This document shows, piece by piece, positions 42,895-52,399 of a DNA stretch of 64,000 nucleotides. The stretch comes from Glutamicibacter nicotianae (GTDB lineage Bacteria > Actinomycetota > Actinomycetes > Actinomycetales > Micrococcaceae), in NCBI RefSeq assembly GCF_006539525.1, contig NZ_BJNE01000006.1, forward strand, positions 62,001-126,000. Reading direction: 5' to 3'. The notes below the pieces were generated by a model. It saw nothing but the letters and a program-made list of their open reading frames with translations. It made no database searches and was not told the origin of the DNA. The translations under genes were made by a program, and so were the position numbers. Each line of letters starts with the position of its first letter. Within the stretch, counting starts at the first letter, position 1.

Positions 42895-45479
42895 GGGTTG
42901 CGGATCCTTCCACCGGCGAGCGTAGCGGCGGCCCAGCCGGCTAGCGCGGCACGGTCAATCTTCGAATTATGGCGGATATCCGTCGGCAGGTTGGGCACTA
43001 CCAGCACGGCTGCCACGTCGGTGCCGGTGGCAGCGACCGCGGAGCGCACCTGGCGCGCCAGTTCGCTGCTGGCCGGGCCCGGTTTGCGGGCTGGGGGCAC
43101 GGTTTCCATTACCACCACTGCAGCCTGGGTTCCGTCGGGTCCCACGCCAACCAGCGCGGCACGGCCAGCGCCGGCAACCGACTCGGCAGCGTGCTCGGCC
43201 GCCACCGGGGTGATCGCGCCCTTGGCGGTGCGCAGCACATGGCCCAGGCGGCCCTCGACCCAGAGCCTTCCCTCGTCATCCAGGTGCCCGACATCGCCGG
43301 TGCGATGCCAGCCGGGGATCGAGCTGCTGTGCTGTTCGGTGATCCACAAACGGTCGTAGCGGTCCTTGACGTGCGGCGCACGCACCAGGATCTCGCCTGT
43401 GGCATTCGGGGTGAATTCCGGCTTATCGCCGGCCATACCCAACGCATCAATCGGCGCGATGGCAACCGTGGCCCCGGCGACAGCCGTGCCGACGCACACG
43501 CCATTGCCCTGGCCGGCGGTGCGGATGCCGGGAAGGTCGATATCGGTGACCGGCAAGGCCTCGGTCATGCCATAGGGGGTGTGGACTTCGGCCTGCGGCA
43601 CCAGTTCCTGTACCTTGGCCAGCAATGGTTCGGGAATCGGCGCCCCGGCAGAAAGCATCAGCGAGACGCCTTCCAAGGTTTCGCGCTGGGCCTGGCCCAG
43701 CGCATCCTTGGTGTCCAGGACATTGGCCAACGCGGCGGGGGAGGCGAAGACCGTGGTTGCGTGCACCGCGGCGGCCGCATCGGCCAATGCGGTGGCGGTC
43801 AGGGTCCGCGGGGCGGTCACGTCCATGTCGGGGGTGACCGAGGTGGCTCCCAGGGCAGGACCCAGCAGCGCGAACGGCGCGAAGCCTGCCACCAGCGCGG
43901 AACCGGCCTTCAGATTGTAGGTTTCGCGCAGGGTATCGCGCATGGCTGCCAGCTGGCGGTGCGTGTACACCACGCCCTTGGCCGGGCCGGTGGAGCCGGA
44001 GGTGAACAGCACTGCCGCGTCGGCATCCGGGTCGGCCGGCTCGAAGGCCGAGGATCCGGTGGCTGCCTTGCCGCCGGCTGCATAGAGCTCGGGCAGGGTG
44101 TGGGCAACGCCCAGCAGCTTGCGCTTGGCAGCTGGCAGGTTGTCTGCAGAAATCCTGGTGCCTGGCCAGCCGAAGAGCCGCGCGCCGGTCAGGGCACGCT
44201 CGATGCCGATCAGGAAGCGGGGGCCGGAACCCTTGATGGCGCGTCCCATGCCCTTGGCGCCCAGGCCTGCATCAGCCACCACGATGACCGCGCCCAAGCG
44301 CAGGCAAGCATAGATCAGCGAGGTCAGCTCGATGCCCGGGGGCACCAGCAGGTTCACCCGGTCTCCGGCCTTCACACCGATCTGGCGCAAGCCGGTGGCC
44401 AGGGCGTTCACCCGCTCACCCAGCTCGGCCCAGGACAGCGAGCGCGCAGGGTTGATGTCCACCACAGCTGCCGAATGGTCATTGGTGCGCGAATCGAGTT
44501 CGGCAAGCATCGGACGGTAATCGCCCAGGGATTCGGCCCGCGAGGTGTTCCTGGATTCTTTCTCGCCGGCAAGCCACTGGAAGATCGGGGCGGCGATGTC
44601 GTTGTCCTCGCCCACCAGATGGCTGGAGCCCTCGAAGCGGTGCACCTGGGCGTGCGGCAGGCGGGAGAGCAGATCGCGCAGGTACCGGTCGGAGAAGACC
44701 GGGTCCTTCGGGCCCCAGAGCATCAGGGCCGGCACCTTCAGCGAGCGCACGGCCTGCGAGATCTCGTCCAGGGCAGGGCGGCTCGGGTGCTCGGGGGAGA
44801 AAGGGATATCGGCGACAAAGTTGGCAACTCCATCGCGCTTCGCCGCGCTGGTGTACGGGGCCATGAAGGCCTTGCGGACCTCAGGGGCCAAGGCCGGTTG
44901 CGCCAACGAGTGGGTGACCTGCAAGAAAGCAGGGGAGGTCTTGGTGCCCCAGGAATGCACCGCAGGGTGGGAGGCGAGTTTCAGCGCGGCGGGAAGCTCG
45001 AAGCCTGCCGGGTGGATTGCGGTGTTCGTCAGCACCACGTTTTCCAGCTGCTCCTGATGGGAGACGGCCCAGCCCAGGGAAATGATGCCGCCCCAGTCGT
45101 GGCCCACGGTGGTGACCTTGCCGGCCAGCCCCAGCGCGCCGGTCAGGTCGCCCAGGTCGTTGACCCGGTCGGCCAGGCGGCGGAAGGTGCCGGTCCGCTC
45201 GGAGAAGCCCATGTCCAGCTGGTCGACTGCCACCACGCGCCACGGCAATGAGTGCTCGCTGACGTGGTTCAGCAGGCTGCGCCAGAGGTAGGACCAGGTG
45301 GGGTTGCCATGCACGCACAGCAGGGTGCCGACCGGATCGATGCCACGTTGCTGGAGTTCTTCATGGTTGTCCAGGATGTGCCACCGGTGCGTGCTGCCCG
45401 GGGTGTCAACCTGCGAGGTGGACGGCACTTGAAGATACGTCGAGTAAATTGCATCTACACCGGGGAACAGCTCGGTCAC
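42891..45479 (-). CDS. oleBC: OleBC fusion: beta-lactone decarboxylase and beta-lactone synthetase
   Basis: Two-domain enzyme of 862 residues. Residues 1-300 are an alpha/beta hydrolase of the haloalkane-dehalogenase type with the nucleophile at about D128 in GHDWGGIISLGW: OleB, which removes CO2 from a beta-lactone to give a cis-olefin. Residues about 325-862 are an AMP-binding domain with VLFTSGSTGPAKGVVYTH (about 493-510): OleC, which makes the beta-lactone from the beta-hydroxy acid. The fusion is the Micrococcus-type arrangement; in other bacteria the two are separate genes. It overlaps oleA and oleD by 4 bp each. Confidence 0.93.
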   Translation of the reverse strand: MTELFPGVDAIYSTYLQVPSTSQVDTPGSTHRWHILDNHEELQQRGIDPVGTLLCVHGNPTWSYLWRSLLNHVSEHSLPWRVVAVDQLDMGFSERTGTFRRLADRVNDLGDLTGALGLAGKVTTVGHDWGGIISLGWAVSHQEQLENVVLTNTAIHPAGFELPAALKLASHPAVHSWGTKTSPAFLQVTHSLAQPALAPEVRKAFMAPYTSAAKRDGVANFVADIPFSPEHPSRPALDEISQAVRSLKVPALMLWGPKDPVFSDRYLRDLLSRLPHAQVHRFEGSSHLVGEDNDIAAPIFQWLAGEKESRNTSRAESLGDYRPMLAELDSRTNDHSAAVVDINPARSLSWAELGERVNALATGLRQIGVKAGDRVNLLVPPGIELTSLIYACLRLGAVIVVADAGLGAKGMGRAIKGSGPRFLIGIERALTGARLFGWPGTRISADNLPAAKRKLLGVAHTLPELYAAGGKAATGSSAFEPADPDADAAVLFTSGSTGPAKGVVYTHRQLAAMRDTLRETYNLKAGSALVAGFAPFALLGPALGATSVTPDMDVTAPRTLTATALADAAAAVHATTVFASPAALANVLDTKDALGQAQRETLEGVSLMLSAGAPIPEPLLAKVQELVPQAEVHTPYGMTEALPVTDIDLPGIRTAGQGNGVCVGTAVAGATVAIAPIDALGMAGDKPEFTPNATGEILVRAPHVKDRYDRLWITEQHSSSIPGWHRTGDVGHLDDEGRLWVEGRLGHVLRTAKGAITPVAAEHAAESVAGAGRAALVGVGPDGTQAAVVVMETVPPARKPGPASSELARQVRSAVAATGTDVAAVLVVPNLPTDIRHNSKIDRAALAGWAAATLAGGRIRNP

Positions 45480-46501
45480 CAGGCAATCTCCATCATCGCG
45501 GTGTTCAGGCCGGAACCGACACCCATGCAGAGCACCCGGTCGCCCTTCTTCAGCGAATCAGCTTCCTGGGACAGGGTCATCGGCAGGGAAGCCGGACCGA
45601 CGTTGCCCCACTTGGAGAACGTGATCGGCACGCGGTCCTTGACCAGTCCGACGGCCTTGATGATGGCGTTGGTGTAGGACTTGGACACCTGGTGGGTGAC
45701 GTAGCGGTCCATGGATTTCCAGTTCCAACCCGACTGATGGGCTTCGTTCCAAGCGTTCACCACCAGTTCCAGGCCGTTGTCCAGCAGGCCCTTGGTGTCC
45801 GTGTACATGCCCGAGGGGCCTCCGACGCACAGTTCGTGGTGCTCGGTGCCGGCTCGCGAGACGCCGCCGAGGATGCGGTGCGCATCCGGGTGCGCATCGG
45901 CCGGGCCGATGACCGCAGCCGCGGCACCGGAGCCCAAGGTCAGGGTGGCGAATTCACGCATGTAGTCATCGCGCGTGGAATTCTCGGCGTTCAGGCGCTG
46001 GAAGGTGGTTTCCTGGGTCGGCTTGGAATCTTCGCCGGCAACAATCAGGGCGTACTTGATCTGGCCCGAGTCGATCATGTTCGCCGCCAGGCTCATGCCA
46101 TTGACGAAACCGAGGCAGGCGTTGGCTACGTCGAAGTTCATGGCAGAGGAGGGCAGGCCCAAGCCGTTGTGCACCTTGGAGGCCACCGATGGTTCCAGGT
46201 TGCGGCGGGTCACCGACGTGTTGATGAGCAGTCCGATGCTGCTGGCGTCGACACCAGCGGCATCCAGGGCCTTTTTGCCGGCCATGATCGCGGCATCGTC
46301 AAAGCCGACACCGTCGGACCACCAACGGCGTTCCTTGACACCGGAGACACGTTCCAGAAGCTTCTTGGACAGGCGCAGGCGTTTCAGGCTAGGAGCCAGC
46401 CGCTCATCGAATTCTGCCGAGCTCACCACCTCTGGTGCGAGAACGCTGTTCACTGATAAAAGCGCAACGTTGTGGTGCTTAAAGGTGGCATTGCCGTTCA
46501 A
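45476..46501 (-). CDS. oleA: Head-to-head acyl condensing enzyme OleA
   Basis: Thiolase-fold enzyme of 341 residues that joins two fatty acyl-CoA molecules, the first step of long-chain olefin synthesis. The catalytic cysteine is C129 in FDVANACLGFVNG, followed by VAGEDSKPTQETT, and the C-terminus CMGVGSGLNTAMMEI is the closing thiolase motif. It is similar in size to KAS III proteins, but the operon with oleBC and oleD specifies OleA. The TTG start at 46501 has GAAGG 7 bp upstream. It is the first gene of the operon and is divergent from the YjiH gene across a 394-bp gap. Confidence 0.94.
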   Translation of the reverse strand: MNGNATFKHHNVALLSVNSVLAPEVVSSAEFDERLAPSLKRLRLSKKLLERVSGVKERRWWSDGVGFDDAAIMAGKKALDAAGVDASSIGLLINTSVTRRNLEPSVASKVHNGLGLPSSAMNFDVANACLGFVNGMSLAANMIDSGQIKYALIVAGEDSKPTQETTFQRLNAENSTRDDYMREFATLTLGSGAAAAVIGPADAHPDAHRILGGVSRAGTEHHELCVGGPSGMYTDTKGLLDNGLELVVNAWNEAHQSGWNWKSMDRYVTHQVSKSYTNAIIKAVGLVKDRVPITFSKWGNVGPASLPMTLSQEADSLKKGDRVLCMGVGSGLNTAMMEIAW

Positions 46502-46895
46502 AATGGTGCCTTCGTTTCTGCTGGACTATCTATATGCTGCGTACTGCGTTGAAACGTCTGTGCCGATGGGAAAGTGCCCAGGGCTGCGAATGTATACTCC
46601 CTAGGTTATTCCCTGCATCGCGCCAAGACGTACTTGAGCGCGAGTTTTCAGCCGAAAGCTAGATGCAGGATCTATGCAGACTATATCGATCCTACAGACT
46701 AGTCCTATGAGAATCATGAAAAGTGGGCCGTTCATCCTGTGGGCTTTCTTCCATCCGCACAGCTGATCGAAAGCAAGTCTGAAACCCCGGACATGAAAAG
46801 CGATCCAGCTCACATTCACGGTCGAAGATCGCGTTGTATTGGATATCGCATCGATTCATTTTGACGGCCCTGTCCTCATCGAAAAGCGGTATCCA
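46502..46895. other. Divergent intergenic region between oleA and the YjiH-type gene
   Basis: About 394 bases that must hold promoters for both strands. A 72-codon minus-strand frame (46601-46819) is present but unconvincing. Candidate -10 boxes for oleA, such as TATAGA near 46530, have only weak -35 partners. No repeat or RNA feature was recognised. Confidence 0.5.
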
Positions 46896-48215
46896 ATGAC
46901 AACTTCAAGCGTTGAAACCCAAGGCACGTTTCCAGTCGTTCTGCGATTCGTGGTCTACAGCCTCGTCGGCATCGTGTTCTTCTTCCTGCCCATCACCATC
47001 AACGGCAAGAGCACCATCCCGCTGGATCACCTGATTACCTGGATTCAAACGGCCGCGGCACCGGTGGTTCCGTACATCATCTTGCTGATGCTCGTCTGCG
47101 GAACGGTTCTTCCCTTCGCCACCGGTGGCTGGAAGGCATCAAAGGTCCGGGGCGTCTTCGCGTTCTTGAACATCCTCGGCCTGGTTGTCGGCTGCTCCCT
47201 GCTGTTCGACTTCGCTCCAGCATGGCTCAACGATCCGGACATGGGGCCGTTCCTGCTGGAAAAATTGGTGATTCCCGTAGGCCTGATCGTTCCCGTGGGG
47301 GCCATCTTCCTGGCCTTGCTGGTGGGCTACGGCCTGATGGAATTCCTCGGCGTCTTCTGCCAGCCGATCATGCGCCCGATTTGGCGTACCCCAGGCCGTT
47401 CGGCCGTGGATGCCGTGGCGTCCTTCGTTGGCAGCTACTCGCTGGGATTGCTGATCACCGACCGCATGTACCGCGGTGGGCGCTATACCGGACGCGAAGC
47501 GGCCATGATCGCTACCGGCTTTTCCACGGTGTCAGCCAGCTTCATGGTGATCGTTGCCAAGGCGCTGGATCTGATGGACCACTGGAGCCTGTACTTCTGG
47601 CTGTCGCTGGTCGTCACCTTTGCGGTGACTGCCATTTCGGTGCGCATTCCGCCGCTGAGCCGGGTTCCGGACACCACGTACCTGGGCATGGAACACGACA
47701 AGGAACAGGTGGTCACTGGCAACCGCGCACGCGTGGCCTGGAACGAAGCTCTGGGAGCCTCTCGGCGGGCACCGTCGCTGGCCAAGAACATCGGCGCCAA
47801 CGTGTGGGACGGACTGAAAATGGCGATGGCGATCTTGCCATCCATTCTTTCCGTCGGACTGCTCGGGCTGGTGGTGGCACGCTTCACTCCGGTCTTCGAC
47901 TGGCTGGGCTACCTGTTCGTGCCCTTCGCCTGGATCGTCGGGTTGGAAGATCCGCTACTGGCCGGCAAGGCGTCGGCGACCGGCATCGCCGAAATGTTCC
48001 TGCCAGCGACCCTGGTTGCGGGACATGAATCGATCGAGCTGCGCATGGTGATCGCCATTGTTTGCGTCTCGGCGATCATCTTCTTCTCGGCACTGGTGCC
48101 ATGCGTCCTGGCAACGCAGATTCCGCTGAACATCCCGCAAATGGTTGCCATCTGGTTCGTGCGCGTTGTCCTGACCATCCTCATCGCGACACCGATCGTG
48201 CGCCTGCTCTTGTAG
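46896..48215 (+). CDS. YjiH family / nucleoside-recognition domain membrane protein
   Basis: Integral membrane protein of 439 residues with about ten membrane segments. It matches the YjiH family (nucleoside recognition, 'Gate' domain): the N-terminal RFVVYSLVGIVFFFLPITI, the middle GSYSLGLLITDRMYRGGRYTGREA and a C-terminal GKASATGIAEMFLPATLVAG. Function is unknown; a transport or sporulation-type role has been suggested for Gate proteins. The start is the ATG at 46896, where the hydrophobic region begins 13 residues later; the frame extends to 46839 without a start signal. It faces oleA, so shared regulation is possible. Confidence 0.85.
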   Translation: MTTSSVETQGTFPVVLRFVVYSLVGIVFFFLPITINGKSTIPLDHLITWIQTAAAPVVPYIILLMLVCGTVLPFATGGWKASKVRGVFAFLNILGLVVGCSLLFDFAPAWLNDPDMGPFLLEKLVIPVGLIVPVGAIFLALLVGYGLMEFLGVFCQPIMRPIWRTPGRSAVDAVASFVGSYSLGLLITDRMYRGGRYTGREAAMIATGFSTVSASFMVIVAKALDLMDHWSLYFWLSLVVTFAVTAISVRIPPLSRVPDTTYLGMEHDKEQVVTGNRARVAWNEALGASRRAPSLAKNIGANVWDGLKMAMAILPSILSVGLLGLVVARFTPVFDWLGYLFVPFAWIVGLEDPLLAGKASATGIAEMFLPATLVAGHESIELRMVIAIVCVSAIIFFSALVPCVLATQIPLNIPQMVAIWFVRVVLTILIATPIVRLLL

Positions 48216-48344
48216 GTGGGCTGGGCAGCTTCCGCCCAGGCCTGTTGCTGTCCCAGCTTTGCGAAGCCTGAATGCCGTTGCATCGCACCGGTGATCCGTC
48301 GTTGAATGGTCGGATCGATATGAAGGAAGGTAAGGAAGGCTCCC

Positions 48345-48596
48345 ATGAATCATTTAGACGAATCAGGTGTTCCGATGCAGGGCGATCCGAGTATTCCCGA
48401 CCAGCCTGAGCCTCCTGCGCAGCCGCCGGCTCCCGACGCACCGCCAAGCCCATCCCACCCGGATGCGCCGCCGAGCCCTTCGCACCCGGATGGCCCGATG
48501 GCGCCTCCAGGCCCGCTGGATCCCACGCAACCGCCACCGGGGCACCCCTCAGACCCGACGACCCCGCCATCACCTGGATTCGCCCTGACACCGTGA
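48345..48596 (+). CDS. Small proline-rich protein
   Basis: An 83-residue protein made mostly of Pro, Ser, Asp and Gly with two copies of APPSPSHPD and related units. The strong site AAGGAAGG before the ATG at 48345 and a perfect terminator after it argue that it is a real gene. There is no signal peptide or membrane helix and no cysteine. It is likely intrinsically disordered. Function is unknown. Confidence 0.55.
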   Translation: MNHLDESGVPMQGDPSIPDQPEPPAQPPAPDAPPSPSHPDAPPSPSHPDGPMAPPGPLDPTQPPPGHPSDPTTPPSPGFALTP

Positions 48597-48609
48597 CCCA
48601 AACCAAGAC

Positions 48610-48652
48610 GGCCAATGCCCTGCAGGAACCCGGTTCCTGCAGGGCATTGGCC
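48610..48652 (+). terminator. Perfect terminator after the proline-rich gene
   Basis: A 21-bp perfect stem (48610-48630 with 48632-48652) with one central base is present. The T-run on the plus strand is weak (ATTTG), so it may act mainly as a pause or a bidirectional hairpin. Confidence 0.75.
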
Positions 48653-48767
48653 ATTTGTGGCTGCGGTAATCCGAAACCGCGCGGCCTGCCATGGTGTCGG
48701 TGCGCATCGGTACAGTGAACCTAGGCAGTTCTTCGCTGCCTTGGCGACCACCCATGGAAAGGCACGC

Positions 48768-49742
48768 ATGGCTTATCCAGTAGAAGTGCTAGATCGGATT
48801 CTCGGGGTCATGACCGGCATGGCTGCCGGCGACGCCCTAGGCGCGGGCTATGAATTCAATGCGCCGTTGCCCGATTCCGCGCAAGTGGACATGATCGGCG
48901 GAGGGCTGGGCAACTTTGCACCCGGGGAGTGGACCGACGATACCTCGATGGCGATAGTCGTTGCCCAGGGCCTGCTGGGTTCCAACGGCAAGCTTGATGG
49001 CGCCGCAAGCGATTACATGGTGCGCGAATGGGCCAGATGGGCGGTGAACGCACCGGACGTCGGCAACCAGACCCGTGCCGTCCTCGCCTTCGCCCAGAGC
49101 ACCGCGTCTGCTGACGGGAGAACTGAACCCAACACCGCAGACGCGCTCGCCGGTTCCGAGCAGATCCACAGGCGAACCGGCCGCTCGGGAGGCAACGGCA
49201 GCCTGATGCGCACAGCACCGGTTGCCCTGGCTTATCTGTCCGGAACGCCTGCCGCCGCATTCGACGCAGCGGCGGCCATCAGCAAGCTGACCCATTTCGA
49301 TGACGAAGCCGCTGAAGCGTGCGGTCTGTGGACCGTCGCCATTCAGCACGCGGTGCTCACCGGAGAACTTGATATTCGCATCGGGCTTGAGCTTCTCAAG
49401 CCAGATCGCGCCCATGTGTGGGAACAGCGCATCGGGCAGGCCGAAACCCAACGGCCTCGGGACTTCGGCAACAATGGCTGGGTTGTTGAAGCATTCCAGG
49501 CGGCCTGGAGCGCCATCACCACCGCCGATGCGGTGGACGGGAAAGCCCGCTTGGTTCCGGTGGTGGAAGCTGCCGTTCGCGGAGGCGTGGATACCGACAC
49601 CGTGGCAGCCATCGCCGGATCGCTTATCGGCGCGGCCACTGGCTTGGAAAGCGTCCCGGAGCAGTGGGTGGAGATGGTCCACGGCTGGCCAAGAATGCGG
49701 ATGCAGGAGCTCGTTGATATTTCAAACGATCTTGCAGGCTAA
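48768..49742 (+). CDS. ADP-ribosylglycohydrolase family protein
   Basis: Soluble hydrolase of 324 residues. The fold's metal-binding motifs are present: GMAAGDALGAGYEF at the start, WTDDTSM (about 51-57, first Mg ligands), and the second acidic pair in RGGVDTDTVAAIAGSLIGA near 270. The family removes ADP-ribose from arginine residues, reverses dinitrogenase-reductase modification, or acts on other ADP-ribosyl compounds. The start is the ATG at 48768 with GGAAAGG; the longer frame begins in the terminator hairpin. It stands alone. The natural target is unknown. Confidence 0.92.
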   Translation: MAYPVEVLDRILGVMTGMAAGDALGAGYEFNAPLPDSAQVDMIGGGLGNFAPGEWTDDTSMAIVVAQGLLGSNGKLDGAASDYMVREWARWAVNAPDVGNQTRAVLAFAQSTASADGRTEPNTADALAGSEQIHRRTGRSGGNGSLMRTAPVALAYLSGTPAAAFDAAAAISKLTHFDDEAAEACGLWTVAIQHAVLTGELDIRIGLELLKPDRAHVWEQRIGQAETQRPRDFGNNGWVVEAFQAAWSAITTADAVDGKARLVPVVEAAVRGGVDTDTVAAIAGSLIGAATGLESVPEQWVEMVHGWPRMRMQELVDISNDLAG

Positions 49743-49763
49743 GTTCCCGGACCTGCCGTCCGG

Positions 49764-50075
49764 CTAGTCACGGGAAGTGCGCCTCGCCTCCAGCTTCTGT
49801 GGAGGTACGACGCTGACTTCGTGGCGTACCCCGCGCACGCCAAGACCTGCCAAATCGATCGCGAGAAACCAGGGCCCGGATTTGGGCACCTTGATCCGGT
49901 AGGGTGCCCGGCGTGCCAGCCCACCGTACGATTCGAATTTTTCTCCGTCTTGGAATGCCGCGAAATTCTCTGGATCCATCAATCGGAGATTGGCCGGACC
50001 GCTGAGCGTCACTGCCAAGATAGTTCCCCGTTCAAGGAACTCCCAGGAGTACTCAGCGAAATTGGTTTCCGTCAA
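49764..50075 (-). CDS. DUF1883 domain protein
   Basis: A 103-residue protein consisting almost wholly of a DUF1883 domain: YSWEFLERGTILAVTLSG, then NLRLMDPENFAAFQDGEKF, SYGGLARRAPYRIKVPKSG and PWFLAIDLAG. The start is the TTG at 50075, with GGAGG 7 bp upstream; a longer frame to 50210 adds an unrelated Ser/Gly-rich peptide and is rejected. Domain function is unknown; in other proteins it is found near TIR or other signalling domains. It converges on the ADP-ribosylglycohydrolase gene with 21 bp between stops. Confidence 0.8.
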   Translation of the reverse strand: MTETNFAEYSWEFLERGTILAVTLSGPANLRLMDPENFAAFQDGEKFESYGGLARRAPYRIKVPKSGPWFLAIDLAGLGVRGVRHEVSVVPPQKLEARRTSRD

Positions 50076-50391
50076 TGCCTGCCTCCGGGGTTCGGATGAT
50101 CCGCCGATTAGCAGACCCAGACCTATTAACCCAGAAGATGGACCGTCGCGGCAACGGGAACCAGCTTCTGGGCAAGAGCTGGTGGCCAACACGACTCGGG
50201 GATTAGGCATGGGAGGCTATGCCACCTCATCTGATGCCAGAGATGCCACAGAACCTTCCGGCCATCTCGATTTCAAGTTCCGTCAACCAGCCAAGCGGCG
50301 GATTGTCCGCTACCGGGGATACGCTATTTGCATGGGATAAATTCCCACGCAATTGGGGGCCGTGACGGCCAAGAGTAATAAGGCAAGATTC
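50076..50391. other. Divergent intergenic region
   Basis: About 316 bases between two divergent genes. It presumably carries both promoters, but no clear -35/-10 pair, repeat or RNA was found. Confidence 0.45.
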
Positions 50392-50994
50392 ATGGATATT
50401 TTGACCGGCATTGGCCTTGAACAACTTCGACTGTGGATTTGGATTTTGGTGCTGGCCTTTGCCGTCGCTGTGGGTTTATGGCGCCGGCGCCAACTGGTGG
50501 CTGTCGCGCTTGCCTCGGTGCTCCTGTTCGCTACTCTCAACGCCGGCGCCGGGATCTATATCCTGAAACGGCTGGGTGATCCGCGGTGGACCGCAGGCGA
50601 GCCCCCGGTGAGCGCACCGGAACTATCCGGAACCCCGATCGTGGGCCAGCAACTGGTTCCCCTGGAATCGGCTTTGGAAGCAATCGCCGGGGGAGTGAAC
50701 TCCTTCTGGGAATTCAGGCAGGCCCTGCCGGTGGCTCTCGACTTCTTTACGCGCAGCGGCTGGGCCCTGCTCGTGGCCATTCCATTGATCATTGCCATTA
50801 TGATCCGGACTTTCCGGGCTGCCCGCCGGCGCCGGAAGGAGATGCTGAATCTCCGCGGTACGGTGGTGCAACTGCAGGCCGAAATCGCCGAGATAAAGGC
50901 GATCTTGCCCGCGCCCGCCACAAGAGCCGGTGTCACGGAGCTCGGGAACCAAACGGACAGTCCCCGCACGCGACGCTCGCGCCGCGGCGAATAG
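50392..50994 (+). CDS. Membrane protein with coiled-coil tail
   Basis: Not recognised. The 200-residue protein has an amphipathic start, two membrane helices (about 14-32 and 38-56), a soluble loop of about 60 residues, a third helix (about 118-140) and a cytoplasmic C-terminus. The last part has a heptad-like region (EMLNLRGTVVQLQAEIAEIK) and ends in a basic tail (TRRSRRGE). The ATG at 50392 is used; the frame starts earlier at 50353. It lies upstream of the convergent alcohol dehydrogenase. Confidence 0.7.
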   Translation: MDILTGIGLEQLRLWIWILVLAFAVAVGLWRRRQLVAVALASVLLFATLNAGAGIYILKRLGDPRWTAGEPPVSAPELSGTPIVGQQLVPLESALEAIAGGVNSFWEFRQALPVALDFFTRSGWALLVAIPLIIAIMIRTFRAARRRRKEMLNLRGTVVQLQAEIAEIKAILPAPATRAGVTELGNQTDSPRTRRSRRGE

Positions 50995-51012
50995 CCGCTA
51001 ATCTGGCAGAAA

Positions 51013-51066
51013 GGGAACGGCGCCGGTTCCGCCCTGCAATGCAGAGGCAGCACCGGCGCCGTTCCC
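51013..51066. terminator. Hairpin between convergent genes
   Basis: A 15-bp perfect stem (51013-51027 with 51052-51066) encloses a 24-nt loop that contains its own small CTGC/GCAG hairpin. It lies between the convergent membrane-protein and dehydrogenase genes. Confidence 0.75.
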
Positions 51067-51094
51067 GTGATGCGCGTGCGTTGGGATCGCTAGG

Positions 51095-52138
51095 CTAGGC
51101 CAGCGTCGCGGTATCGATCACGAAGCGGTATCGGACGTCGGACGCCAGCACGCGCTCGTAGGCCTCGTTGATCTGCGTGGCATCGATGACCTCGATTTCT
51201 GCGCCAATTCCATGTTCGGCACAGAAGTCCAGCATTTCCTGGGTTTCCTCGATGCCGCCGATCTGCGAACCGGCGAAGGAACGGCGTCCGCCGATCAAAG
51301 CAAAGGCGTTGACCGGCAATGGTTCAGCCGGCGCGCCAACGTTGACCAAGGTGCCGTTCACGCGCAGCAGTCCGAGGTAGGAGCTGATGTCGATCGAGGC
51401 GCTGACGGTGTTGATGATCAGATCGAAGCTCTTGCGCAGATCCTTGAAGGTGTTCTCGTCGCTGGTGGCCCGGTAATCGCTGGCGCCCAGCTTCAGGCCG
51501 TCCTCCCTCTTCTTCAGCGATTGCGACAGCACGGTGACCTCAGCGCCCATGGCACTGGCGAGCTTGACTGCCATATGGCCCAAGCCGCCGAGTCCCACCA
51601 CGGCAACCTTCTTGCCCGGTCCTGCACCCCAGTGCTTCAGCGGGGAGAAGGTGGTGATGCCGGCGCAGAGCAGGGGTGCGGCGACATCCAAGGAGATGCC
51701 TTCGGGGATGTTCAAGGCGAAGTTCTCGTCAACCACGACGTGCGTTGCATAGCCGCCCTGGGTCATGCTGCCATCACGGTCGAGCGAACCGTAGGTTCCC
51801 ACGCTCTGCTCGCAGAACTGCTGGTCGCCCGCCAGGCAGTTTTCGCATTCCATGCAGGAATTGACTAGGCAGCCCACGCCAACGCGATCGCCCAGCTTGT
51901 GCTTGGTGATTGCTGAGCCGACTTCGGTGACGATGCCAGCTATTTCGTGGCCCGGGACCAGCGGATAGTTCTGGTTTCCCCATTCACCGCGGACCGTGTG
52001 GATATCGGAGTGGCAGATGCCGGAGAACTTGATATCAATCAAGACGTCGTGCGGACCTACAGCACGGCGCTCAATCTGTGTCGGGATGAGTCCTTCAGCC
52101 GCAGAGTGCGCTGCGTATGCGTTGACCATAGTTGCCAT
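51095..52138 (-). CDS. Zinc-dependent alcohol dehydrogenase (YahK/CAD type)
   Basis: Medium-chain dehydrogenase of 347 residues that oxidises alcohols or reduces aldehydes with NAD(P). The catalytic zinc site begins at GICHSDIH (C42), the GHE motif is [12 protein letters not shown], and the structural zinc loop is [16 protein letters not shown]. The dinucleotide-binding motif is [18 protein letters not shown]. It resembles the YahK/cinnamyl alcohol dehydrogenase group, which acts mainly on aldehydes with NADPH; the substrate is unknown. ATG at 52138 with AAGGAAA. It stands alone. Confidence 0.95.
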   Translation of the reverse strand: MATMVNAYAAHSAAEGLIPTQIERRAVGPHDVLIDIKFSGICHSDIHTVRGEWGNQNYPLVPGHEIAGIVTEVGSAITKHKLGDRVGVGCLVNSCMECENCLAGDQQFCEQSVGTYGSLDRDGSMTQGGYATHVVVDENFALNIPEGISLDVAAPLLCAGITTFSPLKHWGAGPGKKVAVVGLGGLGHMAVKLASAMGAEVTVLSQSLKKREDGLKLGASDYRATSDENTFKDLRKSFDLIINTVSASIDISSYLGLLRVNGTLVNVGAPAEPLPVNAFALIGGRRSFAGSQIGGIEETQEMLDFCAEHGIGAEIEVIDATQINEAYERVLASDVRYRFVIDTATLA

Positions 52139-52399
52139 CAGGGTATTTCCTTTGTCTTGCGGGTTGCGACTGGCAATGTTCTGGGCTGCGGCGATCGCCG
52201 CAGTCCATCAGGGCGTGGCCCATGGAGAACAACAATCGGCAGGCTATGAATAATCCCGTTCTGAGTAAATTTCCCACGCCGTTCCGCTGCCTCCATAGGA
52301 ATAATGCTGATCAGTTACTGCCAAACTGGTGTTCAACCCTGCACAAGCTCTTCATCCAGCGCTTCCATAGTGTCGGAGGTCGCCTTTAGAGTCGGTGCC

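Noticed and set aside
42969-45251. Open frame of 760 codons on the plus strand through oleBC
   Set aside because: It is fully antisense to oleBC, whose protein has complete catalytic motifs. The plus-strand translation is Gly/Arg/His/Gln-rich with no family pattern, a typical by-product of GC-rich codon bias.
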